Assembly: GCF_014885015.1 (NCBI RefSeq)
Contig: NZ_JABMIJ010000007.1
Location: forward strand, 1-64,000
Direction of reading: 5' to 3'
DNA length: 64,000 nucleotides
Origin: Spirabiliibacterium falconis
GTDB lineage: Bacteria; Pseudomonadota; Gammaproteobacteria; Enterobacterales; Pasteurellaceae
The position numbers and the translations under genes are program-made. The notes under the pieces were generated by a model. The model ran no database searches, was not told where the DNA came from, and saw only the letters and a program-made list of their open reading frames with translations. This document shows positions 50,666 to 61,008 of the stretch, one piece after another. Every line of letters begins with the position of its first letter. The stretch's first letter is position 1.

Positions 50666-51592
50666 TTAACCTGCAAAATCACCGAGCATATCTTCCGTTG
50701 GCACGAAAAATAACGTGCCTGTTTTGGCGGTGCTGAAATCCAAAATGCGATCCGAGTTACCGATAGGATCGCCAATGAACATATTGGTCAGCATTTTTTT
50801 CACTGTGTCAAACGAGCTGGCATAGCAGATAAAATAGGTGCCCATTTCATTGTTGGCGGTGTTGCCAAACGGCATATTATCACGCACAACTTTTAAATCA
50901 TCCCCCACATTCGCCAACGCAGAGTGTGCATTGCTCGGTTTTTCATCATCGTCCATTTCAATGTCATCTGCTTTCGAGCGACCAATCACTTTTTCTTGCT
51001 CACTCACTGGCAATGCACGCCACGCTTGCATATCGTGGATGTATTTTTGCACAAAAAGATAACTTCCACCTCGATAAACGGGATCATCTTCGCCAATTAA
51101 GCCAAAAAAAGCGCGTTCTTCGCCCTGCGGATTTTCGGTGCCATCCACAAAGCCCAAAATGCTGCGCCCGTCCCAATAGCGAAAGCCATGCACTTCCTCC
51201 ACACACTCAGCAATGGGATTCAACACATCACTAATTTGCGTTGCTAAATCAATACACAAACTTGGCGCTTGTGCACGAATATGTAGGTGTAAATCTCCGC
51301 GGGTGGACACTGCTGTATGTTTTTGCCCTTTGATTTCGGAAAATTTTTCAAATTGTTTTGGCAATGGTGTAGGCAACCCCAATAATTCCCACGCTTCAAA
51401 TCCGATACCTAACACAACACTGGCTTGTGTATGCGGAAAGCGTGTTTCAATGCTATGATTAAGGTTCAGCACCAAGCGACACAAACGCTGAAAGTGCGGT
51501 TGCACATCCGCCCCAGTGTGAAAATTCCATACCATAAAAATGGTATTATTATTTGGATTATCCAATACTTTTTGTGAATTGACGCTCATCAT
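50666..51592 (-). CDS. Dyp-type heme peroxidase (YfeX-like)
   Basis: Dyp-type peroxidases use heme and hydrogen peroxide on varied substrates; YfeX-like members have been linked with heme handling. The 308-residue protein has the family motif GFVDGTENP (GxxDG with the distal Asp) near residue 147 and a proximal heme His expected near residue 220. There is no signal peptide, so it is cytoplasmic. AAGGGG lies before two consecutive ATGs. It follows grxB by 6 bases on the same strand. Confidence 0.88.
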   Translation of the reverse strand: MMSVNSQKVLDNPNNNTIFMVWNFHTGADVQPHFQRLCRLVLNLNHSIETRFPHTQASVVLGIGFEAWELLGLPTPLPKQFEKFSEIKGQKHTAVSTRGDLHLHIRAQAPSLCIDLATQISDVLNPIAECVEEVHGFRYWDGRSILGFVDGTENPQGEERAFFGLIGEDDPVYRGGSYLFVQKYIHDMQAWRALPVSEQEKVIGRSKADDIEMDDDEKPSNAHSALANVGDDLKVVRDNMPFGNTANNEMGTYFICYASSFDTVKKMLTNMFIGDPIGNSDRILDFSTAKTGTLFFVPTEDMLGDFAG

Positions 51593-51598
51593 TGCCCC

Positions 51599-52246
51599 TT
51601 AAAGTGCCATATCGTAAAGCAACGATACACCTGATTTTTTCGCCATTGTTTGCACATAAGCATGCACATGTTGAGGAAATTCCAAGCCCTTAACCACTGT
51701 GAGTGAACGCAAACTGGCAAACAGATGAAAATCATCTTCCGATAATTCTCCGTTAACGGCATTAGGCGACACAATTAAGCTGTCTAAAAAAGTCAACGCA
51801 CTGTTTAATTGCGTGATAAAGTGCGGTGTGAGATCCAATAATTTGTCTAAATCGCCAACTTTGGCGGTCATTCGCTGCACATAACGCTCATAAGCCGCAT
51901 CCGTTTTTAGCTCAGGAAACGGTGCATTAGCAAAACGTGGATACAACAAGCTATTAACTGTTTCACGGTGCTCTGCCTGCCACTGGGCAATCGCAGGTAC
52001 ATTCTCACCAATCACGCACGGCTGACCATCAAGCTGATCGATAAAATGCACAATATCCATACTCTCTGGCATAAAATGCCCATCATCTTTTTGCAAAATG
52101 GGCACGACTTTACTGCCCACCATTTGGGTTGGCGTATCCACATCATCTTCCATGAGAATGACTTTTTCATAAGGGACTTTTTTAAGCCCAAAAATCATCA
52201 TCGCCTTTACGCAATACGGACAGTGTTCATACACATAGAGTTTCAT
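51599..52246 (-). CDS. grxB: Glutaredoxin 2
   Basis: GrxB is a glutathione-transferase-like glutaredoxin that uses glutathione to reduce disulfides and protect proteins. The 215-residue protein has the active site CPYC (residues 9-12, YEHCPYCVKA) in an N-terminal thioredoxin-fold domain and a helical C-terminal domain. GAGG lies upstream of the ATG at 52246; the longer frame to 52282 has no support. With the Dyp peroxidase next to it, the pair suggests a redox-defence operon. Confidence 0.93.
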   Translation of the reverse strand: MKLYVYEHCPYCVKAMMIFGLKKVPYEKVILMEDDVDTPTQMVGSKVVPILQKDDGHFMPESMDIVHFIDQLDGQPCVIGENVPAIAQWQAEHRETVNSLLYPRFANAPFPELKTDAAYERYVQRMTAKVGDLDKLLDLTPHFITQLNSALTFLDSLIVSPNAVNGELSEDDFHLFASLRSLTVVKGLEFPQHVHAYVQTMAKKSGVSLLYDMAL

Positions 52247-52311
52247 AGTTGCCTCATTTTTTGTTAATAACCTTTGTATCATAAAGGATTTAAACGTAAT
52301 TGGAAACCATG

Positions 52312-52339
52312 AAAGTGCGGTTAGCTGACCGCACTTTTT
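52312..52339 (-). terminator. Uptake-signal-pair terminator after mtnN
   Basis: AAAGTGCGGT and ACCGCACTTT face each other across a 6-base loop in the gap between mtnN and grxB. It ends the mtnN unit. Confidence 0.65.
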
Positions 52340-52345
52340 AGGGAG

Positions 52346-53035
52346 CTAAAGCTGTTTGAGCAGGGCGAGTACCATTTTTGACGATTGCACAGCGGCAAGG
52401 GGTAAAAATTCATCGAAAGAAAGGTGGGAAACCTTGTCAGCCACATCAGAAATTGCGCGTATAACAATAAACGGGGTGTTGAACGCATGGCATACTTGCG
52501 CAATGGCGGCGGCTTCCATTTCCACGGCTATCGCATCAGGAAAATCTGCTTTGATGTGTGCAAGTTGTGCCTCACCGTTACAGAACATATCACCGCTACA
52601 AATGAGCCCTCGCACCGCACTTTGCTGTTGCTGCTGCAAAACGCGTTCGGCAAGCTGTAATAATCTTTCATCGCTCTCAAAGCGTGCAGGATTGGCAGGT
52701 AACTGCCCTTTGGCATAACCGAAGGCGGTAACATCCACATCGTGATGTGCTGTTTGGGTAGAAATCACGACATCCCCCACATTAAGTTGAGGGTCGATCC
52801 CGCCCGCTGAGCCAGTATTGATGACCACTGTTGGCGTTGTTTTTAATAAAAGTGCGGTTGTTGCCATGGCGGCTGCGACTTTGCCAATGCCCGATTGCAT
52901 TAACGAGACCGCTTTGCCGTTAATCGTGCCTTGATAAAGTGTACAACTGCCGATGGTTTCGTGCTGTACGTTATCCATTTTGTTAAGAAGAATGTCGACT
53001 TCTTGCGCCATCGCGCCGATGATTGCAATGCTCAT
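52346..53035 (-). CDS. mtnN: 5'-methylthioadenosine/S-adenosylhomocysteine nucleosidase
   Basis: MtnN cleaves methylthioadenosine and S-adenosylhomocysteine, feeding methionine salvage and the LuxS autoinducer-2 pathway. The 229-residue protein starts [16 protein letters not shown] and has [10 protein letters not shown] near 77, the substrate-site [11 protein letters not shown] near 172 (catalytic Glu) and [10 protein letters not shown] with the catalytic Asp near 197. AGGG lies before the ATG. It overlaps the DsbA-like gene by 4 bases. Confidence 0.95.
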   Translation of the reverse strand: MSIAIIGAMAQEVDILLNKMDNVQHETIGSCTLYQGTINGKAVSLMQSGIGKVAAAMATTALLLKTTPTVVINTGSAGGIDPQLNVGDVVISTQTAHHDVDVTAFGYAKGQLPANPARFESDERLLQLAERVLQQQQQSAVRGLICSGDMFCNGEAQLAHIKADFPDAIAVEMEAAAIAQVCHAFNTPFIVIRAISDVADKVSHLSFDEFLPLAAVQSSKMVLALLKQL

Positions 53036-53799
53036 GGTTGCCCTTGTTCTGTATTGTGCGTAAGAATGTGAGAAATGAGATAATCCAAAACCGCAAATGT
53101 GTAGTCATCGTTATACAACGTGCTGCGCGTGAGTACATACTCACCATTTATCACCACAAATGGCACAGTAAACACGCCATAAAGTTCCGTGCGTTCCACC
53201 GCTTCTTGGGCTTGATGTGCTATCTGCTCTGAACGTAACACACTTAAAAACGCATCGGGGGAAATAGCATGCTCAATAAGCCAAGTATAAAGATTTTTGG
53301 CCTCCACTAATGAGGTTTTACCTTGATTGACCGCACTATCAAATATCAACAGCTTAGCCAGCTCTTCGTGTTGCATCGCCACCAAACCATTGTACACGTT
53401 AGCACTAAAAAGTGCGGTGCTGGTGGCAACAGGGTATAAATTCAGTTTGATTTCGTCATCGTGCAAGCGTTGATACAAAATTAAATTATCATACGCGGTG
53501 GAACAATACGGGCATTCATAGGTAAAAAAGAGGCTAATGTCAATGCGCTTATCGCCCGCTTGTTTCTTAAGCGCAATAGGATCGCGATAAGAAAAAAAAT
53601 CTTTGCCGTCTTTAAATTCAACCCTTTTACGAACAGATGGCGGTGCACTTACTTGTGCCTCGTCCTTCGGCTGCGATGATACCGCACTTTGCACGTGGGT
53701 ATCGACTGCACGTTGCTTTTCCTCAGCCATACTACCAGCTGCACTCAGCAAGACTGCCAGTGCAAATAGCATGTGTATCAATTTACTCAAAAAGCCCAT
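53032..53799 (-). CDS. DsbA-like periplasmic thiol-disulfide protein
   Basis: This 255-residue protein has a signal peptide ending AGSMA (about residue 25), a basic and disordered linker to about 65, and a thioredoxin-fold domain with active site [11 protein letters not shown] (CPYC near residue 97) and the cis-proline segment TVPFVV near 214. DsbA-type enzymes introduce disulfides into exported proteins. The CPYC dipeptide and linker differ from classical DsbA (CPHC), so the substrate range may differ. It overlaps mtnN and lies between recJ and mtnN, close to dsbC. Confidence 0.8.
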   Translation of the reverse strand: MGFLSKLIHMLFALAVLLSAAGSMAEEKQRAVDTHVQSAVSSQPKDEAQVSAPPSVRKRVEFKDGKDFFSYRDPIALKKQAGDKRIDISLFFTYECPYCSTAYDNLILYQRLHDDEIKLNLYPVATSTALFSANVYNGLVAMQHEELAKLLIFDSAVNQGKTSLVEAKNLYTWLIEHAISPDAFLSVLRSEQIAHQAQEAVERTELYGVFTVPFVVINGEYVLTRSTLYNDDYTFAVLDYLISHILTHNTEQGQP

Positions 53800-53841
53800 C
53801 TACCGTTCCTATTTTGTGATCTGCGTCTATTTTAACGCATT

Positions 53842-55551
53842 TTACAGCGGTTGTAGAGCATCAACAATCAACTGTAAATTTTGCTTGCCCTGATATTCAT
53901 TAATATCCAAACGATAAACTAAGCGTATCTGCTTTATGCCGTAGTCAGGATATAACTGCGGATCAACATTAAATGCAATGGCATCAAGTAATTGGGTGCT
54001 ATTGCGGGGTTGCACCAGTAATTTCAAATGGCGTCCCGCTAATAAGCGTTGCTGTAAAACCGTAAATTCACCGTCAAATAACGGTTCTGGAAATGCCTGC
54101 CCCCATGGCCCTGCGTCGTGTAATTTTGCCACGGTTTCAAGACAAAAGTCATGCTCAGCAAGCTCGCCATCAGTCCAAATCACCGATGTGAGGCGCTCAG
54201 GTGTTAAAAGTGCGGTAACCGTTTGATTAAATGCGGCTTGAAAATCAGAAAAACGCGCTTGGCGAATACTCAAACCTGCCGCCATCGCATGCCCACCAAA
54301 TTGTAAAATCATATCAGGATGGGCTTGGTCAATTCGTTCAAGCACATCACGCATATGAATGCCATCTATTGAGCGCGCTGACCCTTTTAAAATGCCCGCT
54401 TGATCTTGCGTAAACGCAATAACAGGGCGGTGGAAATGATCTTTAATACGTGACGCTAAAATCCCCAACACGCCTTGGTGCCAGTCTTCTTGATATAACG
54501 CTAACGCCATAGGCAGATCGTCTAACGCACTCAAACGTTCACATACCGCCATCGCTTCTTGCTTCATGCCTTGCTCAATCTGTTTGCGCGTTTGATTAAG
54601 ATCATCTAAATCTTGTGCTAAGCTGCGCGCCCGTGCCATGTCATCACTGAGCAATAGCTCAACGCCAATACTCATATTATCCAATCGCCCTGCTGCGTTG
54701 AGGCGTGGTGCAATGGCAAAACCCAGATCGCTCGCCGTAAGGCTGGCAAGATTACGTTTTGCAACCTCTGCTAACGCTTTAATCCCAGCACAGCAATGCC
54801 CTGCCTGAATACGTTGTAAACCTTGAAATGCTAAAGTGCGGTTATTTTTATCCAACGGCACCACATCTGCTATCGTGCCAAGTGCAACCAAATCAAGCAA
54901 ATGCGCAAAATTGGGCATCGTTTTTTGTTGGAAAGCCCCATCTAGGCGAAGCGCACTGCGTAGGGCGAGCATGACATAAAATGTAACGCCAACGCCTGCA
55001 AGGCATTTCGACGGAAAATCACAATCTGTCAGATTAGGATTTACGATCGCATCCGCCGTGGGTAATATTTCTGGTGGAAGATGGTGGTCAGTCACGAGCA
55101 CCCGAATGCCCTGCGCTTGACACCACGCTACGCCATCAACCGAAGATACGCCGTTATCGACAGTCATCAATAGTTCTGCGCCTTTGTCATATGCCATTTT
55201 GGCGACCGCCACACTTAAGCCGTAGCCCTGTTCAAAACGGTTAGGCACTAAATAATCTACATGGGCAAACCCCAGCATTTTCAAGGCACGCACAGCCAAC
55301 GCGGTGCTAGTTGCACCGTCCGCATCAAAATCCCCCACGATAACGATACGCCATTGATGTAAATACGCACGTTTCAGCAAATCAACCGCACTTTCAATGC
55401 CTGTTAGCGAATCGGGGGGCAAGAGGGAAGGCAAAGTGCGGTCAAGTTCCTCAGATGTGCTGATGCCACGGCTAGTAAAAATACGATTAAGCAATGGATC
55501 ATCGCACACATGGATGTTGCGTGCTTGACGGCGTTGGATCTGTTTATTCAC
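53842..55551 (-). CDS. recJ: Single-stranded-DNA exonuclease RecJ
   Basis: RecJ is the 5'-3' single-strand exonuclease of mismatch repair and recombination. The 569-residue protein has the DHH-family motifs VGDFDADGATST near 80, TVDNGVSS, TDHHLPPE near 155 and NPNL, which bind the catalytic metal ions, plus the C-terminal DHHA1-like RFGGHA-type segment (LQFGGHAMAAG). A GTG start at 55551 is used, with AGGAC upstream. It follows dsbC, the usual order in this family. Confidence 0.94.
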   Translation of the reverse strand: MNKQIQRRQARNIHVCDDPLLNRIFTSRGISTSEELDRTLPSLLPPDSLTGIESAVDLLKRAYLHQWRIVIVGDFDADGATSTALAVRALKMLGFAHVDYLVPNRFEQGYGLSVAVAKMAYDKGAELLMTVDNGVSSVDGVAWCQAQGIRVLVTDHHLPPEILPTADAIVNPNLTDCDFPSKCLAGVGVTFYVMLALRSALRLDGAFQQKTMPNFAHLLDLVALGTIADVVPLDKNNRTLAFQGLQRIQAGHCCAGIKALAEVAKRNLASLTASDLGFAIAPRLNAAGRLDNMSIGVELLLSDDMARARSLAQDLDDLNQTRKQIEQGMKQEAMAVCERLSALDDLPMALALYQEDWHQGVLGILASRIKDHFHRPVIAFTQDQAGILKGSARSIDGIHMRDVLERIDQAHPDMILQFGGHAMAAGLSIRQARFSDFQAAFNQTVTALLTPERLTSVIWTDGELAEHDFCLETVAKLHDAGPWGQAFPEPLFDGEFTVLQQRLLAGRHLKLLVQPRNSTQLLDAIAFNVDPQLYPDYGIKQIRLVYRLDINEYQGKQNLQLIVDALQPL

Positions 55552-55562
55552 ATTTGTCCTTA

Positions 55563-55588
55563 AAAATAAACCCTGCGATGCAGGGCTT
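55563..55588 (-). terminator. Intrinsic terminator between dsbC and recJ
   Basis: CCCTGC and GCAGGG pair across a 3-base loop and a T-rich tract follows on the minus strand. It would partly separate dsbC from recJ. Confidence 0.65.
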
Positions 55589-55597
55589 AGTTAATCA

Positions 55598-56284
55598 TTA
55601 ATGCTCGCTTTCTAATGCTTTTAAGAGTTCTTTTGGCTTCAAATATCCACCAAGTACTGTCCCTGTGTCGGTTACAATGGTCGGTGTGCCTTGTACGCCA
55701 TATTGGAGACCTAACGCATATTGTTTTGCCACCACATTGGCTTTAACCAATTTTTTCGGCAATTCGCCGTTTTCAGCTTTATTTAAGGCTTCGTTACGAT
55801 CTTGTGCAGTCCAAATAGCTTCCATTTGTTGGGCTGTTTTTGCCCCCAATCCTGCACGAGGAAATGCCAAAAAGCGTAAGGTTATACCAAGCTCATTATA
55901 TTCTTTAATTTGTTGAAACAGTAAATGGCAATAATGGCAAGTAATATCCATAAATACCGTTGCCACATATTTTTGTTGCTTGGCAGGATAGATGATCATC
56001 TCTTTTTCCATCGCATTTAGTTTGCCCAGTAACAATTTTTCTTTGAGATTTTCAAAATCCCCGTTGGGTTTAATTTTGATTAAGTCCCCTTGCAAGACAT
56101 AATCGCCGTTGTCGCTGACATAAAAGACCCCTTGATCGGTAATCGCTGCTTTAATGCCCGCCAATGGCGTAGTTTGAATATCAATATTGGTCATCCCTAA
56201 ATTGGTCAATTTGTTTTCCAACTCGCCAGCTAATGAAGCTGTCGTTGCCAATGCGAGGGTTAATGCAAGTGTTACTTTTTTCAT
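55598..56284 (-). CDS. dsbC: Thiol:disulfide isomerase DsbC
   Basis: DsbC corrects wrong disulfides in periplasmic proteins and is kept reduced by DsbD. The 228-residue protein has a signal peptide ending ASLA (about 19), an N-terminal dimerisation domain and a thioredoxin-fold domain with the active site CHYC near residue 116 and cis-proline GTPTIV near 202. AAGGAATT lies before the ATG. The linked dsbC-recJ-dsbA-like-mtnN order matches other Pasteurellaceae. Confidence 0.94.
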   Translation of the reverse strand: MKKVTLALTLALATTASLAGELENKLTNLGMTNIDIQTTPLAGIKAAITDQGVFYVSDNGDYVLQGDLIKIKPNGDFENLKEKLLLGKLNAMEKEMIIYPAKQQKYVATVFMDITCHYCHLLFQQIKEYNELGITLRFLAFPRAGLGAKTAQQMEAIWTAQDRNEALNKAENGELPKKLVKANVVAKQYALGLQYGVQGTPTIVTDTGTVLGGYLKPKELLKALESEH

Positions 56285-56293
56285 TTAAATTCC

Positions 56294-57124
56294 TTATTTC
56301 CGTCCAATTTCGTCAGTAACCTGACCATAAATCATTAACGTGAACACCACTGTGCCACCTAAAATATTACCAAGTGCGGTCGGACCTAAGAACGTCACAA
56401 AATAGTCATATAAATTCGCTTGTCCTTGCATCACTAAATACGCCATCTCAGCCGACCCGACGACCACATGGGTAAAATCGCCCAGTGCAATCAAATAGAT
56501 AAAGAAAAATATCATCGCAAATTTGCCATTGCCAACGGTTGGCATCATCCACACAATGGAGGCGATTAAAATTCCAGCGGGAATGCCTCGAAAAATATTA
56601 TCGCTGGCCGACATATGCGCAACATGTTGGGCAATATCATGCATTGCCTGTACAAATTCAGGATTAAATACATGATGATTTTGCAAGAAAAACGCTGCAA
56701 TGGACGTACCAATCAAGTTAGCGGCAAACACGGTTATCCATAATTTTGCCACTGCCATTAATTTTTTAAAACTCAATGGGTTAAATAATGGCACGACTGT
56801 TGTGATGGTATTTTCAGTGAAAAGTTGCATCCGTCCTAAAATCACCAACAAAAAGCCAACCGTATAGCCCATATTGCTGATCAAAGGAGCCCAAGGCTCA
56901 TCAGGGGTATAAGCCATAAATACTGCTTTAAAAATAAATGAAAAGGTAATCACAAGACCTGCGGTAATACCTGAAAATACTAATGCTTTGGTTGGTCGTG
57001 AAAGCTCCTCAATCCCATCTTGACGGATAATTTCATACAACAAACGCGGGCTTAAACGCTCATGTTCTTCCACCGCCATACGGTCACGGTAGGATAATTT
57101 ACTGTTATTTAACTCTGATTTCAT
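56294..57124 (-). CDS. Formate/nitrite transporter family channel
   Basis: This 276-residue membrane protein of the FNT family (FocA/NirC/YfdC-like) has six helices, with family segments such as LGRMQLFTENTITTV and an extended cytoplasmic start. Members carry small monovalent anions such as formate or nitrite. The substrate here is unknown. AGGAG lies upstream of the ATG at 57124; the longer frame is not needed. It lies 9 bases after dsbC in the antisense sense of reading, that is, it is upstream of dsbC on the same strand. Confidence 0.85.
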   Translation of the reverse strand: MKSELNNSKLSYRDRMAVEEHERLSPRLLYEIIRQDGIEELSRPTKALVFSGITAGLVITFSFIFKAVFMAYTPDEPWAPLISNMGYTVGFLLVILGRMQLFTENTITTVVPLFNPLSFKKLMAVAKLWITVFAANLIGTSIAAFFLQNHHVFNPEFVQAMHDIAQHVAHMSASDNIFRGIPAGILIASIVWMMPTVGNGKFAMIFFFIYLIALGDFTHVVVGSAEMAYLVMQGQANLYDYFVTFLGPTALGNILGGTVVFTLMIYGQVTDEIGRK

Positions 57125-57227
57125 ATTGCTCCTACTGATCAGGGTTGTCATTGATTTCAAAAAAAGTGCGCAAACTATACCACAACTTCAATAAAAGTTG
57201 AAAAGTTTAGTCTTTTACTCGGTTAAA

Positions 57228-57263
57228 TTTCATCTATCAAAACAGATGAAATTAGCATATAAT
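57228..57263 (+). promoter_or_regulatory. Possible prfB promoter with a palindrome over the -35 region
   Basis: TATAAT lies at 57258-57263, 37 bases before the prfB start. An 8-bp inverted repeat, TTTCATCT-N8-AGATGAAA, at 57228-57251 covers the position of the -35 element. It could be an operator for prfB or for the divergent channel gene. Confidence 0.45.
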
Positions 57264-57299
57264 TGCGCTTTTGACATGACACTATATGTAGGGTTCATT

Positions 57300-58398
57300 A
57301 TGTTTGAAATAAATCCAATCAAAAATCAACTCAAAGACATTAGCGAACGTACCGCCATCCTTCGGGGGTATCTTTGACGTTGATGCAAAAATTGAACGTC
57401 TAGAAGAGGTCAACGCCGAATTAGAGTTGCCAGATGTCTGGAACGAGCCTGAAAAAGCACAAGCCTTGGGTAAAGAACGTGCTAGCTTAGAAACGGTGGT
57501 CAATACCATACAAACGCTGGAGCAAGGTGTTGATGATGTTGACGGGCTGTTAGAGCTTGCTATTGAAGCTGATGATGAAGATACCTTCAACGAAGCAGTG
57601 GCTGAACTCACACACCTTGAAACACAGATCGCACAACTTGAATTTCGCCGTATGTTTAGTGGGCAACATGATGCTGCTGACTGTTATGTGGATCTTCAAG
57701 CAGGCTCAGGCGGAACTGAAGCACAAGACTGGACAGAAATGCTCGTGCGTATGTATCTACGTTGGGCAGAAAGTAAAGGATTTAAAACGGAACTTATGGA
57801 AGCCTCAGATGGGGATGTCGCAGGGATCAAATCTGCCACCATAAAAGTCAGCGGCGAATATGCTTTTGGCTGGTTACGTACTGAAACAGGCATTCATCGT
57901 CTGGTACGCAAAAGCCCATTTGATTCGAACAATCGTCGTCATACGTCGTTTAGTGCCGTATTTGTTTACCCTGAAGTGGACGACAATATCGACATTGAGA
58001 TTAATCCTACCGATCTGCGTATTGATGTTTATCGTGCCTCAGGTGCAGGTGGTCAGCACGTCAACCGAACTGAAAGTGCGGTGCGCATCACCCACATTCC
58101 AAGTGGCATTGTGGTGCAGTGTCAAAATGATCGCTCTCAGCACAAAAACAAAGATCAATGTATGAAACAGCTCAAAGCCAAACTCTATGAAATGGAGCTG
58201 CAAAAGCAAAACGCCGAAAAACAAGCATTGGAAGACAGTAAATCTGACATTGGCTGGGGTAGCCAAATCCGCTCTTATGTGCTTGATGATGCGCGCATTA
58301 AAGACCTACGCACAGGCGTAGAAAATCGCAACACTCAAGCCGTACTCGATGGCGATTTGGATAAATTTATCGAAGCCAGCTTAAAAGCAGGTTTGTAA
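57300..58398 (+). CDS. prfB: Peptide chain release factor 2, with programmed +1 frameshift
   Basis: RF2 ends translation at UGA and UAA. The frame from the ATG at 57300 stops at an in-frame TGA at codon 26 (57375-57377). The sequence CGGGGGTAT-CTT-TGA-C is the conserved slip site with an internal Shine-Dalgarno. A +1 shift on CTT joins the second frame (from 57376) to give 365 residues, the normal length. The main part has the stop-recognition motif SPF and the catalytic GGQ ([15 protein letters not shown]). Low RF2 favours the shift, so the gene regulates itself. It is followed by lysS. Confidence 0.97.
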
Positions 58399-58439
58399 AC
58401 GTAAAAGTGCGGTTCGCCGCAAATATTCGGAATAATATT

Positions 58440-59948
58440 ATGACAGAACAACACCAAGAACTCGATCTCAACGGCGAAATGCTTGCCCGTCGAGAAAAAT
58501 TAAATCAGTTGCGCCAACAAGGCAACGCCTTCCCAAATACCTTCCGTCGTGAGAATCTCGCAGGCGACTTACATACGCAATACGAGTCAGAAGACGGCGA
58601 AAAATTAAAAGAAAGTGCGGTTGACGTATCTGTTGCTGGGCGTGTGATGACGCGCCGTAAAATGGGTAAAGCCAGCTTTGTCACTCTCTCTGACATGAGT
58701 GGTAAAATTCAGCTCTATATCGCTCGCGATCTGCTTCCAGAAGGGCAATATGCGGATTTTATGGCAATGCTTGACCTAGGCGATATTATTGGTGCAAAAG
58801 GCACATTATTTAAAACCAAAACAGGCGAGCTAACAGTGCGTTGTTCAAGCGTTGAATTGCTTACCAAAGCCCTTCGTCCATTACCCGATAAATTCCATGG
58901 GCTTGCTGATCAAGAAATGCGCTATCGTCAGCGTTACCTTGATCTTATCAGCAATGAGCAATCTCGCCGTACCTTTATGATCCGCTCCAAAGTGATTGCC
59001 GGCATTCGTAACTATTTCACCAGCAAAGGCTTTATGGAGGTGGAAACCCCAATGTTGCAAGTGATCCCAGGCGGTGCGTCGGCACGTCCATTCATCACCC
59101 ACCACAACGCACTCGACATTGATATGTATCTGCGGATTGCACCTGAGTTGTTTTTAAAACGTCTCGTGGTTGGTGGCTTTGAGCGCGTGTTTGAACTTAA
59201 CCGCAACTTCCGCAATGAAGGGGTTTCAGTGCGTCATAATCCTGAATTTACGATGTTGGAGTACTACCAAGCCTATGCCGATTATCACGATTTGATGGAC
59301 AACACAGAAGAGTTATTGCGTCAATTAGCATTAGATATTCTTGGCACAACAATTGTGCCTTATGGCGAATATGAGTTTGACTTTGGCAAGCCGTTTGAGC
59401 GCATCACTATGCACGACGCCGTGCTGAAATACGGTGCAGAAAAAGGCATTGTGAAAGACGATTTATACGATCTCGAGCGTGCTCGTCAAGTCGCTGAGAA
59501 ATTAGGCATTGAGGTACAAAAATCATGGGGATTGGGCAGCCTCGTGAATGCGATCTTTGAAGAAGTGGCTGAACACCATTTAATTCAGCCAACTTTCTTG
59601 ATGGCTCATCCTGCGGAAATCTCGCCATTGGCACGTCGCAATGATGAGAACCCAGACGTTACCGATCGCTTTGAGCTCTTTATTGGCGGACGTGAAATAG
59701 GTAATGGTTTTTCAGAGCTTAATGACGCAGAAGACCAAAATGCTCGCTTTGATGCACAGGTTGCCGCCAAAGAAGCAGGCGATGATGAAGCGATGTTTAA
59801 AGATGAAGACTTCGTGGTCGCCCTTGAGCATGGCTTGCCGCCTACCGCTGGTGAAGGTTTAGGCATCGACCGCTTGGCGATGTTGTTTGCAAATGCACCA
59901 TCGATTCGTGATGTAATTTTATTCCCTGCAATGAAACATAAGGGTTAA
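58440..59948 (+). CDS. lysS: Lysyl-tRNA synthetase (class II)
   Basis: LysRS attaches lysine to its tRNA. The 502-residue protein has an N-terminal OB-fold anticodon-binding domain and a class II core: motif 2 [23 protein letters not shown] near 265 and motif 3 [13 protein letters not shown] near 480. The ATG at 58440 ([12 protein letters not shown]) fits the family start better than the longer frame at 58407. The prfB-lysS order is common in gammaproteobacteria. Confidence 0.96.
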   Translation: MTEQHQELDLNGEMLARREKLNQLRQQGNAFPNTFRRENLAGDLHTQYESEDGEKLKESAVDVSVAGRVMTRRKMGKASFVTLSDMSGKIQLYIARDLLPEGQYADFMAMLDLGDIIGAKGTLFKTKTGELTVRCSSVELLTKALRPLPDKFHGLADQEMRYRQRYLDLISNEQSRRTFMIRSKVIAGIRNYFTSKGFMEVETPMLQVIPGGASARPFITHHNALDIDMYLRIAPELFLKRLVVGGFERVFELNRNFRNEGVSVRHNPEFTMLEYYQAYADYHDLMDNTEELLRQLALDILGTTIVPYGEYEFDFGKPFERITMHDAVLKYGAEKGIVKDDLYDLERARQVAEKLGIEVQKSWGLGSLVNAIFEEVAEHHLIQPTFLMAHPAEISPLARRNDENPDVTDRFELFIGGREIGNGFSELNDAEDQNARFDAQVAAKEAGDDEAMFKDEDFVVALEHGLPPTAGEGLGIDRLAMLFANAPSIRDVILFPAMKHKG

Positions 59949-59958
59949 ACATCAAACC

Positions 59959-60012
59959 AAAAGTGCGGTTGACCGCACTTTTATGCAAAAGCCCTAGAGA
60001 GGGCTTTTTTTA
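59959..60012 (+). terminator. Double terminator after lysS
   Basis: An uptake-signal pair (AAAAGTGCGG...CCGCACTTTT at 59959-59982) is followed by a second hairpin, AAAAGCCCT-AGAG-AGGGCTTTT at 59987-60008, and a long T-run. The second is a strong intrinsic terminator and may also serve galU from the other side. Confidence 0.85.
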
Positions 60013-60903
60013 TTATAAGGTTTTGACAAACTGTTTTAACAGTGCCTTGAAATCATGACCTAATTTAGGATGCTGTACGCCGTATTCCATAATTGCATGC
60101 AGATAACCGAGTTTATCACCACAATCAAAACTGCGTCCCGTCATCAAAAACGCTTCAACCGTTTCTTTTTCTATCAGCATATCCACCTCATCGGTAAGTT
60201 GAATTTCATCACCTACACCAATAGGCGTTTTAGCCAATAAATCCCAGATCGTTTTCGAAAAGACATAGCGCCCCACCACAGATAAATTAGACGGTGCGTT
60301 TTCAGGTGCTGGCTTTTCCACAATATTGCGAATGACCGCACTTTGCTGCTGCTCGTTTAACGTTTCCCCAGCACAATCCACAATCCCGTAACTACTCACT
60401 TCCTGCGCCGCCACTGGCGAAACCATAATTTGGCTGGCCTTGGTTTGTTCAAAGCGCGTGATCATCGCTGCCAAATTTTCGGTGGCTTGATCGGCGGTGA
60501 AATCCGCTAAAATCACATCAGGCAACACAACAGCAAAGGGTTCATTGCCGACCAGCGGTTTTGCGCACAGCACCGCATGCCCAAGCCCTTTGGCATACCC
60601 TTGACGCACATGCATAATAGTCACGTCATTAGGAATAATGGACCGCACTTCATCCAGCAACTGGCGTTTAACCCGCTTTTCGAGCATGGATTCCAATTCA
60701 TAAGAGGTATCAAAATGATTTTCGATAGAGTTTTTAGACGAATGTGTGACCAAAATAATCTCTTTTATGCCTGCCTTCACACACTCAGTGACCACATATT
60801 GAATCAACGGTTTATCCACAATGGTCAACATTTCTTTTGGAATAGCCTTCGTCGCAGGCAACATGCGTGTGCCCAAGCCCGCAACAGGAATAATTGCTTT
60901 CAT
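60013..60903 (-). CDS. galU: UTP-glucose-1-phosphate uridylyltransferase
   Basis: GalU makes UDP-glucose for surface polysaccharide and galactose use. The 296-residue protein starts [25 protein letters not shown] and has [10 protein letters not shown] near 130. AAGGA lies upstream of the ATG at 60903; an in-frame TTG 6 bases further is less likely. With manB it supplies activated sugars for the lipooligosaccharide transferases in this window. Confidence 0.95.
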   Translation of the reverse strand: MKAIIPVAGLGTRMLPATKAIPKEMLTIVDKPLIQYVVTECVKAGIKEIILVTHSSKNSIENHFDTSYELESMLEKRVKRQLLDEVRSIIPNDVTIMHVRQGYAKGLGHAVLCAKPLVGNEPFAVVLPDVILADFTADQATENLAAMITRFEQTKASQIMVSPVAAQEVSSYGIVDCAGETLNEQQQSAVIRNIVEKPAPENAPSNLSVVGRYVFSKTIWDLLAKTPIGVGDEIQLTDEVDMLIEKETVEAFLMTGRSFDCGDKLGYLHAIMEYGVQHPKLGHDFKALLKQFVKTL

Positions 60904-60960
60904 ACTCAATCCTTTTGATTATATAGTCTCTGCATTCTAGCAAATTTTGCATAACGCTCA

Positions 60961-60993
60961 ATAAAAAATACGCCACAATGGCTGTGGCGTATT
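60961..60993 (-). terminator. Strong intrinsic terminator after the phosphomannomutase gene
   Basis: AATACGCCACA and TGTGGCGTATT pair perfectly (11 bp) across a 5-base loop, followed by a T-run on the minus strand. Confidence 0.9.
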
Positions 60994-61008
60994 GGACAAA
61001 AGTGCGGT

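Noticed and set aside
57300-57377. prfB as a broken gene because of the early TGA
   Set aside because: The stop lies in the conserved frameshift signal and the rest of RF2 is intact.
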